DNA from: Deltaproteobacteria bacterium RIFCSPLOWO2_12_FULL_60_19
GTDB lineage: Bacteria > Desulfobacterota > Binatia > UBA9968
DNA: 35,826 nt
Direction: 5' to 3'
Assembly: GCA_001798595.1 (NCBI GenBank)
Contig: MGSS01000158.1
Coordinates: 1 to 35,826 of the forward strand
The notes under the pieces were generated by a model, which was not told where the DNA came from, did no database searches, and saw only the letters and a list, made by a program, of their open reading frames with translations. The translations under genes and the position numbers were made by a program. Below, piece after piece: positions 8,367 through 15,451 of this stretch (positions are counted from its first letter, which is position 1; the number at the start of each line of letters is the position of its first letter).

Positions 8367-8427
8367 AGAGAATTGTGAAAGAATAGAAGCTTAAGGCGTG
8401 TCACCAGTTCCCACGTTCAGGTTAGGA

Positions 8428-9351
8428 ATGGCTACGATTAAACTGGTTGCCGGTTACGCGACGATCGGGCAGGGCGCGGGTCCGATGATCGTGACTGAGA
8501 AGGCGGGCCTGTTCGCAAAGCACGGGCTTGAGGTCGAGACTCGGCTGATGGGCGGCGCGACGGGCGTTGTCAGAGGCCTCATCAGCGGAGAGATCCTGTT
8601 CGGCAATCTGGCGGCGCCGGCTCTTCTGAAGGCGGTCCTAACGCAAAGCGCGGATCTTGTATTTCTCACCGGCGGCATCAACCAGCAGTTTTTAGCGGCC
8701 CGGCCGGGCATCAGAGATCGCAAGGAGTTAGACGGCGCAAGGATCGGCCTGGTCGGCGACCCCGGACTGAACGACGTGCTGGTCCACTTCGTGATGGAGC
8801 AACTGGAGAAAGAAGGTGTTAGCGGTCTTCGCCTTGCGCCGATCCCAAGCGGCGGGAGAGAAGGCATGGCGCTGCTTCTTCAAGGGCAGTGCGACGCTCT
8901 CGTGATGACGCCGCCTGAAGCTATCGAAGCGAGGCGGCAAGGTTGCTCGTTTCTCGTGGATTTTGCCGAGTTCGGCTTAAACTACGCTTTGGGCGGCATC
9001 GCGACGCGGCAAAGAACAGTCGAACGCGAGCCGGACGTCACAAAGAGATTCGTTCGAGCCTACGTGGAGGGGATGCACCGCTACCGGACGGACCGAGATT
9101 TCACCATTCAGGTGCAGCAGGAGTACAGCGGCATCGCCGACCGCTCGATCGCCGAAGAGACTTACGATCTCACCCAGCCTGGAATGCCGAAAGTACCTTA
9201 CCCTGTGCCTGAGGCCCTTGCCAAAGCGCTTAAAGTTATGTCCAGAGACTTGCGGCCCGCTGCGACCGCCGACCCTCGCCGCTTCGTCGACGATCGTTTG
9301 ATCCGCGAGCTGGAACAAGAAGGGTTCATCGCCTCACTGTACGCGGTTTAA
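8428..9351 (+). CDS. ABC substrate-binding protein, NMT1/THI5-like, without signal peptide
   Basis: A 307-residue SBP-fold protein. It begins directly at the first strand of the mature domain (MATIKLVAGYATIGQGAGPM) and then shows typical NMT1 features: KAGLFAKHGLEVE, GLISGEILFGNLAAPALLKA, GITNQQF-like GGINQQFLAARPG, and FVRAYVEGMHRYRTD. ATG 8428 follows AGGTTAGGA. An in-frame GTG at 8398 adds only MSPVPTFRLG, and a TAA at 8392-8394 closes the frame, so no export signal can be gained. Either the protein works in the cytoplasm as a ligand-binding or enzymatic protein, or its leader was lost, perhaps with the upstream repeat. Its 3' end overlaps the convergent hydrolase gene by 26 bp. Confidence 0.8.
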   Translation: MATIKLVAGYATIGQGAGPMIVTEKAGLFAKHGLEVETRLMGGATGVVRGLISGEILFGNLAAPALLKAVLTQSADLVFLTGGINQQFLAARPGIRDRKELDGARIGLVGDPGLNDVLVHFVMEQLEKEGVSGLRLAPIPSGGREGMALLLQGQCDALVMTPPEAIEARRQGCSFLVDFAEFGLNYALGGIATRQRTVEREPDVTKRFVRAYVEGMHRYRTDRDFTIQVQQEYSGIADRSIAEETYDLTQPGMPKVPYPVPEALAKALKVMSRDLRPAATADPRRFVDDRLIRELEQEGFIASLYAV

Positions 9352-10108
9352 GTCTCTTTTGGGGGCACGACGTCACGAAGGCGCTGAAGATTTTTTTCTG
9401 CCAACGGTCTCTATGCGTAAGGAATTCCGGATGCCACTGGACGCCGAGGACGAACGAATGGTCTTTACTCTCGATCCCTTCGATCACGGAGTCGCCGGCG
9501 GTGGCGTTAACGAGCAATCCTTTACCCAGTTCCTTCACCGCCTGGTGGTGCGTGGTGTTGACCTCCAACGAGGCGCGGCCCACGATGGCTCTCAGCTTCG
9601 TGCCCTCGTGAATCCGGACTTCATGTCCGCCGCGATCCTTCAACGCGCCTTGCTCGTGTTTTCCGGCGCCGGCGATCTGCGTCCCGATGTCCTGATAGAG
9701 CGTGCCCCCGACGGCGACGTTGATCGCCTGCGCGCCGCCGCAGATGCCTAGGAGCGGCAGGTCGCGCTTGAGCGCGAGTGAGATCAGCCCCAACTCGAAT
9801 TCCGTCCGCTCCTTGCGGATGTGGCGCAGGCCGTCGATCGGCTTTTCGCCGTAGAATTCAGGATGGATGTCGAAATTTCCGCCGCTCACGACGAGGCCGT
9901 CCAGCCGGTCCAGGTTGGTCCGCATCGTCGCGCGAGAGCCGGTGATCAGCAGCACCATAGGGACGGCGCCCGCTTGTTCGATCGCCCGCGCGTAGCGCGC
10001 CTGGAGGACGATCAACGGCTCGCCTTTTCCGTCGGGCTTCGACGTCGGGGCAGTGGCGACATCGGGCGTAATTCCGATGAGCGGCTGCCTGCGGGAGCGC
10101 CCGGTCAT
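9326..10108 (-). CDS. Gamma-glutamyl-gamma-aminobutyrate hydrolase-like (peptidase C26, class I GATase fold)
   Basis: A 260-residue class I glutamine-amidotransferase-fold hydrolase resembling PuuD, which cleaves gamma-glutamyl amides such as gamma-Glu-GABA. The nucleophile elbow GICGGAQAIN puts Cys at 123; the catalytic His226 and Glu228 are in GVQWHPEF. DGLVVSGGNFDIHPEFYG (70-87) is the usual GG-D-x-P loop of the family. Its ATG overlaps the stop of the upstream lytic transglycosylase by 4 bp (TCAT at 10105-10108 on the + strand), so the two are translationally coupled. The 3' end overlaps the convergent SBP by 26 bp. The true substrate may be another gamma-glutamyl compound. Confidence 0.88.
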   Translation of the reverse strand: MTGRSRRQPLIGITPDVATAPTSKPDGKGEPLIVLQARYARAIEQAGAVPMVLLITGSRATMRTNLDRLDGLVVSGGNFDIHPEFYGEKPIDGLRHIRKERTEFELGLISLALKRDLPLLGICGGAQAINVAVGGTLYQDIGTQIAGAGKHEQGALKDRGGHEVRIHEGTKLRAIVGRASLEVNTTHHQAVKELGKGLLVNATAGDSVIEGIESKDHSFVLGVQWHPEFLTHRDRWQKKIFSAFVTSCPQKRLKPRTVRR

Positions 10109-12144
10109 TTCTCTCCTCCGTAGAGCTTGCGGTAGATTCTCAAATTGCGCAGCACGAGCTTCACGTAGAGCCGGGTCTCGCTGTAAGAGATTCGCTCGAT
10201 GAACTCGTCCTCTTCGACGGGGCCGATCTGTCTTTCCCAGCGCGCCACGGCGTTCTCGCCGGCGTTGTAGGCGGCGATCGCCTTAGCGAGGTTGTTAGAA
10301 TAGCGTCGCAAGAGATCTTTGAGATATTGCGTGCCGAGCGTGAGGTTGAGCACGGGCTCGAAGAGCCGCTCGCGGTCGGGTGACTGAAGGCGAAGCTGTC
10401 GGGCGACGCGGGCGGCCGTCGGTTGGAGCAGCTGCATTAAGCCGAGGGCCGACGCGCGGGAGATCGCATTAGGGTCGAACAAGCTTTCCTGACGGATCAG
10501 TCCCACGACGAGGTATGGATCGAGGCCCTTCTCCTGCGCCAGCTTTTTGACGGTCTCCCAGTAGGCCAACGGGTAGCGGTAACGAAACAGGTCGTCGGAG
10601 CCGCCGGCGAGCTGTCCCGCCAGCACGACGCTGCGGTTGAACGCCAGGTTGCGCTCATACTCTCGGACGAGGAGCAGGCGGAGCGGCAGCGGCTCGACGC
10701 CGCGGTTTCTCATCTCGTCCAGCTCGGCGGTGGCCAACTGGTTGAGCGCCAGCTCCGCCAGCTCGCGCGCCCGCGCGAGGCGAAACGCCTGCGTCGCATT
10801 CAACTGCGGCTCCGGCGCGCTCGCCGGATTCGATTCGGCGGCTCTCTTTTCTTCGACCGCCACTCCCATCCGCTCGAGCCATCCCGCGGCCGCGCCCTTA
10901 TAGTAGCTCTCGTCAGGGTCCCGCAGGATACCGAGAAAAATCTGCTTCGCCTCTTCCTGGCGTTCCGTTCGATAGGCCATGCGGGCCTGCCAGTAGAGCG
11001 CCGCCGCGCCGTACCTCGTGTTGTCCCGCCGAGCCGCGAGCCGCTTAAATGCCGCGTAGGCGGCGTTGTCGTCGCCGCGCAGATAGTAGAGCCACGCGGG
11101 CCTCCAGCCCGCCTCTTCGCGCAGCTCGCGGTCCCGCGATCGCTCGGAGAGAGCCTGATATTGCGCCAGGGCCTGGTCGATGTTGCCCAGGAATTCGTAG
11201 ATGCGCGCGGAAGCGAACTGGGCGTGATCGACGTGCGCGCTCGACGGGTAGCGCTCGCGCAGCCGCCCGAAGTGCTCCAGGGCCTTGAGATTCTCGTCGC
11301 GGTTCCAGTAGATCATCGCGAGGTGGTGCAGCGCCGTGGGCGCCTCCGGGCTGTCCGGGAATTGCTGGACGATTTCCGTCAGCAGCGGCACGGCTTCGTC
11401 TCGCCTGCGCTGCGCGCGATAAACGCTCGCCAGGCTCGTCAGCAGCCGCGGCCGAAGGTCGCTCCGGGGCGTTTGCGCCAGCAGGGCGCGATAGAGCTTT
11501 TCAGCTTCAGGGTAGGCCTGCTCCCGGGTCAACGTCTCCGCTTCGCTCAACTGCGCTTCCGGCGTCGCCAGGCCGAAGAGGTCGGGATACTTCTCCCGCA
11601 GGGCGGCGACCTCTTTTCTTACCGCCGCGCCCCAGCGGGAGAGGGGCGACGATCCCCGCAGCTCCTGGTAGGTGGAATAGCTTTGTTTGAACTCGCCCGT
11701 GATACTATAGGCCTGGCCGAGAAGATAGGACGCCTCGTCCAAAATCTCCCCTTTAGCCTGCAGGGCGCGGAGCGCGCGCAGCTGTTCTATCGCTTGCGCA
11801 TAGTTTGTCTCCGCTAAAGAGAGCTTCGCGAGATCGAGGGTCGCCTGCGGGCGCCAGATGCTCTGAGGAAAGTTTTGCTGAAGCCTGGCGATGTGCCGTT
11901 TCGCGCTGTCGCGGTCTTGCCGGGCGAGGGCGAGCTGCGCGAGATAGTACAGGCTGTAATCTTCCAGCGGGTAGCCGCGGTCGAGAGTCTTGAGAAAAAG
12001 GGCTTCGGCCTCCGCTCCTTTATTTTGCGAGAACAGCGCATAGGCCGTGGAAAATAGCTCGCGCGGGGCGATTTCCTCGGCGGCGAGGGAAGACGCCCAG
12101 CAAGGCCAGGCAAGGGCGAGTAGGAAGGTCCAAACTTGCCGCAT
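10105..12144 (-). CDS. Soluble lytic murein transglycosylase, Slt-type with TPR-like repeats
   Basis: A 679-residue periplasmic protein. A signal peptide (MRQVWTFLLALAWPCWASSLAAEE) is followed by about 450 residues of alpha-helical TPR-like repeats (for example DYSLYYLAQLALARQDRDSA, APTALHHLAMIYWNRDENLKA). The C-terminus carries an SLT domain. The catalytic Glu is E553 in LIRQESLFDP; the other family marks are SRASALGLMQLLQPTA, NLTLGTQYLKDLL and AIAAYNAGENAVARW. It should cleave peptidoglycan glycan strands to 1,6-anhydro-muramoyl ends during growth or recycling. The helical part corresponds to the ring-shaped U domain of Slt70. It overlaps the downstream hydrolase by 4 bp. A weak hairpin (AAAAC/GTTTT) lies upstream, toward the esterase gene. 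Confidence 0.92.
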   Translation of the reverse strand: MRQVWTFLLALAWPCWASSLAAEEIAPRELFSTAYALFSQNKGAEAEALFLKTLDRGYPLEDYSLYYLAQLALARQDRDSAKRHIARLQQNFPQSIWRPQATLDLAKLSLAETNYAQAIEQLRALRALQAKGEILDEASYLLGQAYSITGEFKQSYSTYQELRGSSPLSRWGAAVRKEVAALREKYPDLFGLATPEAQLSEAETLTREQAYPEAEKLYRALLAQTPRSDLRPRLLTSLASVYRAQRRRDEAVPLLTEIVQQFPDSPEAPTALHHLAMIYWNRDENLKALEHFGRLRERYPSSAHVDHAQFASARIYEFLGNIDQALAQYQALSERSRDRELREEAGWRPAWLYYLRGDDNAAYAAFKRLAARRDNTRYGAAALYWQARMAYRTERQEEAKQIFLGILRDPDESYYKGAAAGWLERMGVAVEEKRAAESNPASAPEPQLNATQAFRLARARELAELALNQLATAELDEMRNRGVEPLPLRLLLVREYERNLAFNRSVVLAGQLAGGSDDLFRYRYPLAYWETVKKLAQEKGLDPYLVVGLIRQESLFDPNAISRASALGLMQLLQPTAARVARQLRLQSPDRERLFEPVLNLTLGTQYLKDLLRRYSNNLAKAIAAYNAGENAVARWERQIGPVEEDEFIERISYSETRLYVKLVLRNLRIYRKLYGGEK

Positions 12145-12198
12145 GAAAGTAACCCAAGTCTATACGAAAACCGCGCGTTTTGAAAATCCGCGTCGGGC

Positions 12199-13971
12199 CT
12201 ATCTGGCAGGCGCCTGCATCCGCTCGCGCGACTCCACGACCAGATCGTAGAGCCCCTGCCGCGCCTCTTCATCGACGATGTTGGGGGAGGCGCCTAGGTT
12301 GGCGGCGACCTCGTCCTGGCTGAAAATGAAGGCCTTCCAAACCTCGGGGGGATAGGATTCCAGGGGCAGGGCAAGACCGCCGTGGGGGGAGCCGTGGGGG
12401 ATGGTGACGTGATGGCTTTGCGATCCGACGCCGCCTAGGGTGTGACAGTACACGCAGCCGTTGCGGAAGGTCAGGGCCTCGTAGAGTTCTTTGGGAAGAT
12501 GGCGGAGCGGCTCGAGCGGATCTTTCTCCGTCAGCTGAAAGCTGTTCTCGGTCAGGGCGTAGTGTGACGCCTGGGGTCCGAACTCCGGGGGCGCCGGCTC
12601 CAGAAAATGAATGAACGCGCCGAGCGGCCGCGCCATCATCGGAGGCGGCGGGCTCTCCTTCCACGAATATTCGCGCAGCCCCCGATAGAAAACGCCCAAT
12701 CGAAATAGATTCCGCTCGTCGTCGATGCCGATGACGATGACCGGCTTGTAGGGCTCGATCCGCCGCCGGTCCCAGAATATTTTTTCGTTGCGCAGGTTGG
12801 TGATGGTGAGGTAGTTTCCGCCGCCGATTTTTTCCTGCGGCACGGAATCCAGGTAGGAGAGAAGATCGATGGCCGCATAGGATTCGAGCGGCAGATCCAG
12901 CAGCTCGTATCTCATCGTGGTGTAGACCGGCAGCAGCTTGGCCACCAATCGCTGGTCGACGGGAAAGGAGCGAAGCAGTTTTTCGTCGCGCCAGAAAGGC
13001 AGGGTCGAGAACGGCAGATTGGGCCAGCTGCGTTTTGTCCCGAAGAACCACGCCCTCGGCTCCGGCAGGGGCGCTACTTTGAGAAATTCGAGAATCAGCT
13101 CGCGCACCGGGTTATCCACGCCCGCCAGTTGCGTAAGAGAAAAATGGTTTCGGTCGGGGATAAGGTACTGCTCGACCCTTGAATGACCCGCGGCGCGGAG
13201 CGCGTTGGCGAATTTTCTCGCTTCCAGGGGGAAGCCGGGAAAGTCGCTCTCAGCCGCGAGGATGAGAAACGGCGGAGCGGCGGCGCGGATGTGGGTCGTC
13301 GGGGAGGCGGCCTTGAGGATGTCCGGATTCTCGCCGAAGGTCTGCTGAACGGCCGCTCTCTGCTGGTCCGAGCTTGCCGCTGTTGGATGGAGATTGTAAA
13401 TCCCGCTGAGGGCGATGACGCCCGCCAGCGATTGGGAACTCAGGCGGTGAGCGCCCAGATACGCAGGGTCCAGCGCCACCAGCGCGGCGAGATGTGCTCC
13501 TGCCGAATGACCGGCAAGGACGATCCGTCGGCCGTCGTATCCATACTTGTTAGCCTCGCGCGCGAGATGGGCGACGGCGGCGGCTACGTCTTGGGCCTGG
13601 GTGGGATGGCGGTGGGTCGGCGCGAGACGATAGCGAACCAGAGCGACGGCGACGCCGCTAGGCACGAGCGCGTCGGTTACATCCGGGCCGATCCGATAGT
13701 TATCGTCGGAAAGCAGCCAGAATCCGCCGTGGACAAAAACAACCAGCGGCGGTTTCACCGCGGATTTCGGCGGCAAATATAAATCCAAGGTCTGGCGACG
13801 GTCGACGGTTTTCGCTGTTGTCTTGGTGTAGGGGATATCGCGAACGATGCTCGGTTTGGAGGCCGCTACGGATTGAGCGGGGGCCGCGGGCGGCGTTGTA
13901 GTCCCCAGATTGTATAGAGCCCACAAGGCTAGGCTGAGTGCTGCGGCGCGGAAATGGAAAAGGGGATGCAT
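12199..13971 (-). CDS. Exported alpha/beta-hydrolase (BD-FAE esterase) fused to a C-terminal CxxCH (cytochrome c-like) domain
   Basis: A 590-residue fusion. Residues 1-33 are an export signal or membrane anchor. Residues about 40-298 are an esterase/lipase domain: oxyanion motif HGGFW (81-85), nucleophile Ser156 in GHSAGA, likely acid D243 in ESDFPG and His276 in DRNHF. Residues about 300-480 form a middle region I do not recognise. Residues 495-590 contain CVYCH (506-510; 12442-12456), a c-type heme attachment site. It is preceded by LPKELYEALTFRNG, and H520, H521, H526 and H530 follow as possible distal ligands. Export is consistent with periplasmic heme attachment. Possible roles are an ester-hydrolysing redox protein or a two-domain catabolic enzyme; this is inference. 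It is divergent from the LLM oxidoreductase operon, sharing the 13972-14120 region. Confidence 0.8.
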   Translation of the reverse strand: MHPLFHFRAAALSLALWALYNLGTTTPPAAPAQSVAASKPSIVRDIPYTKTTAKTVDRRQTLDLYLPPKSAVKPPLVVFVHGGFWLLSDDNYRIGPDVTDALVPSGVAVALVRYRLAPTHRHPTQAQDVAAAVAHLAREANKYGYDGRRIVLAGHSAGAHLAALVALDPAYLGAHRLSSQSLAGVIALSGIYNLHPTAASSDQQRAAVQQTFGENPDILKAASPTTHIRAAAPPFLILAAESDFPGFPLEARKFANALRAAGHSRVEQYLIPDRNHFSLTQLAGVDNPVRELILEFLKVAPLPEPRAWFFGTKRSWPNLPFSTLPFWRDEKLLRSFPVDQRLVAKLLPVYTTMRYELLDLPLESYAAIDLLSYLDSVPQEKIGGGNYLTITNLRNEKIFWDRRRIEPYKPVIVIGIDDERNLFRLGVFYRGLREYSWKESPPPPMMARPLGAFIHFLEPAPPEFGPQASHYALTENSFQLTEKDPLEPLRHLPKELYEALTFRNGCVYCHTLGGVGSQSHHVTIPHGSPHGGLALPLESYPPEVWKAFIFSQDEVAANLGASPNIVDEEARQGLYDLVVESRERMQAPAR

Positions 13972-14071
13972 AGTTCAAAATGGTTAAGGCAAACCGCTCG
14001 ATCGGAAAGAATATCGGACGAGAAGATTACATGTCAACTAAACGGCGGCGGGCGGTGATGGTTGTTTTCGC

Positions 14072-14100
14072 TTGACAGAAACGCGGCGTGGAAATATGGG
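14072..14100 (+). promoter_or_regulatory. Probable sigma70 promoter of the LLM/HyuAB operon
   Basis: A perfect TTGACA (14072-14077) is followed after 17 bp by TATGGG (14095-14100), a weak -10. The strong GGGGAGGAG ribosome site (14107-14114) and ATG 14121 follow. An upstream GTG at 14088 would fall inside this promoter, which supports the ATG start. Confidence 0.4.
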
Positions 14101-14120
14101 TGGGAGGGGAGGAGTTTTCG

Positions 14121-15197
14121 ATGCAGCATTGGGAAATCGGCATCCAGCTGTGGCCCTGGTACTCGGTGAAGCAGCTGCTCGCCTACGCGGAGCGGGCGGT
14201 GGAGTCCTATCCGTTCGACCAGATCTGGATGTGCGACGAGTTTCAATACGAAGACTCCATGACCGTGCTGGCGGCGATGGCGATGCGCCTCAACGTCTCG
14301 GTCGGCACGATGGTGACTTTTCCTCATCGCAATCCCATGGAGCTGGCCCAGCGCTTCTCCAGCGTCGCGGGCCTGATCCACGAGGGGCGGGAAGTTTCAG
14401 CCGGCATCGGCGCCGGCGGCGCGGTCCAGGAGCAGGTGGTGAGCGAGAAGACCGCGCCGATGGCGGTGATGGAGGAGACCACGCGCTTTCTAAAATCGCT
14501 ATTTGCCGGCGAGAGCGTCGAGCTGAGTAACTATCCCAAGCTCTCCGCGCGCTTTCGCTATAATCAGCGAACCAAGGCAAAACTCTATTTCCCGCCGAAA
14601 CCTAAAGTTCCGGTCTATCTTGCCGCCGGCGGGCCGAAGATGTTCGAGATGGCCGGAAGGTTGGGCGATGGCGTGATCCTGACTCAACTGAATCCCTGGA
14701 CATCGCTCTCCGGCATCCGCCGCGGCATGTTCCAGCAGGCGGTGCAGATGGTTGAAAACGGGCGCAAAGCGGCCGGCGGCAACGGAGGGTTCAAAAAAAT
14801 CTACAACCTCCACATCTCCGTTTCCAAGGACGGGGACAAGGCCAGGCAGTGGGCCAAGCGCAACACTTCCTACGGACTGGCGGGCAGCAGGGCGCGTTAT
14901 CCCGATGTGCTCCAGGCGACCGGCGTGAATCTCGCCGACGTAGAGACCGTGCGCGACGCCTACGTCAAAGGGCTGGGCGTCGAGGAGGCGGCGCGGCGGG
15001 TATCGGATGAACTACTCGAAGACGCGGGCTTCATCGTCGCCGGCACGCCGAAAGAGGTCCTGGCCAAGTGCGAGGCGATCTTGCCCCTGGTGCGCGACTA
15101 CGGCGTCGATCAACTCGTAGTCGGCGTGCCGCTGGGGCCGAACGTTCCCGAGGCGCTGGAAATCATCTCGAAGGAGATCATCCCCGCGCTCAAATGA
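14121..15197 (+). CDS. LLM-class (luciferase-like) flavin/F420-dependent oxidoreductase
   Basis: A 358-residue TIM-barrel oxidoreductase of the bacterial luciferase / methylene-tetrahydromethanopterin reductase superfamily. Recognisable segments are the N-terminal IGIQLWPWYSVKQLLAYAE, FDQIWMCDEFQYEDSMTV, NVSVGTMVTFPHRNPM (normally contacts the cofactor phosphate region), SAGIGAGGAVQEQVV and the later VPVYLAAGGPKMFEMAGRLGDGVI. Members use FMN or F420; sequence alone does not decide which. It is the first gene of a coupled operon: its stop overlaps the start of the small CxC protein by 4 bp. In this setting it could oxidise or monooxygenate the substrate before HyuA/HyuB action, which is inference. 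Confidence 0.87.
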   Translation: MQHWEIGIQLWPWYSVKQLLAYAERAVESYPFDQIWMCDEFQYEDSMTVLAAMAMRLNVSVGTMVTFPHRNPMELAQRFSSVAGLIHEGREVSAGIGAGGAVQEQVVSEKTAPMAVMEETTRFLKSLFAGESVELSNYPKLSARFRYNQRTKAKLYFPPKPKVPVYLAAGGPKMFEMAGRLGDGVILTQLNPWTSLSGIRRGMFQQAVQMVENGRKAAGGNGGFKKIYNLHISVSKDGDKARQWAKRNTSYGLAGSRARYPDVLQATGVNLADVETVRDAYVKGLGVEEAARRVSDELLEDAGFIVAGTPKEVLAKCEAILPLVRDYGVDQLVVGVPLGPNVPEALEIISKEIIPALK

Positions 15198-15451
15198 AAC
15201 GGCTGTCCTCGAATCTCTACCTCGATCTCGTGAGCGGCAGGGAGATGGTCCATTGCCGGTGCGGCGCCGTTTTGGGGCCGGGCGACCAGGACCCCAAGAG
15301 TCTCCTGGCCGTAAAACGCGCAGACCTATCGAAGGCCGGTCCGAAAGTAAATCCCTATGGCATCGGCGCAAAGCGCTTTTTCCTGCGGGAGTATTATTGT
15401 CCGGCCTGCCGCCGTCTGATTGAAACCGAAGTGGCATTACAGGAACCATGA
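15194..15451 (+). CDS. Small cysteine-motif protein, acetone carboxylase gamma-like
   Basis: An 85-residue protein with a CRCG motif (near 17-20 of the start region after VH) and a C-terminal YYCPACRRLIETEV. The paired CxC and CxxC suggest a zinc ribbon. Small proteins of this kind accompany HyuA/HyuB-type subunits in acetone and acetophenone carboxylases as the gamma subunit, and I base the assignment on this pattern plus position. Both ends overlap the neighbouring genes by an ATGA (15194-15197 and 15448-15451), so it is translated as part of the complex. Its presence leans toward an ATP-dependent carboxylase rather than a simple hydantoinase. Confidence 0.72.
   Translation: MKRLSSNLYLDLVSGREMVHCRCGAVLGPGDQDPKSLLAVKRADLSKAGPKVNPYGIGAKRFFLREYYCPACRRLIETEVALQEP

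Noticed and set aside
12150-12198. Rho-independent terminator between the esterase and transglycosylase genes
   Set aside because: Only a 5-bp AAAAC/GTTTT stem without a following T-tract; too weak to report as a terminator.
14088-14120. GTG start for the LLM oxidoreductase
   Set aside because: It lies between the predicted -35 and -10 and upstream of a strong GGAGGAG site that serves ATG 14121.
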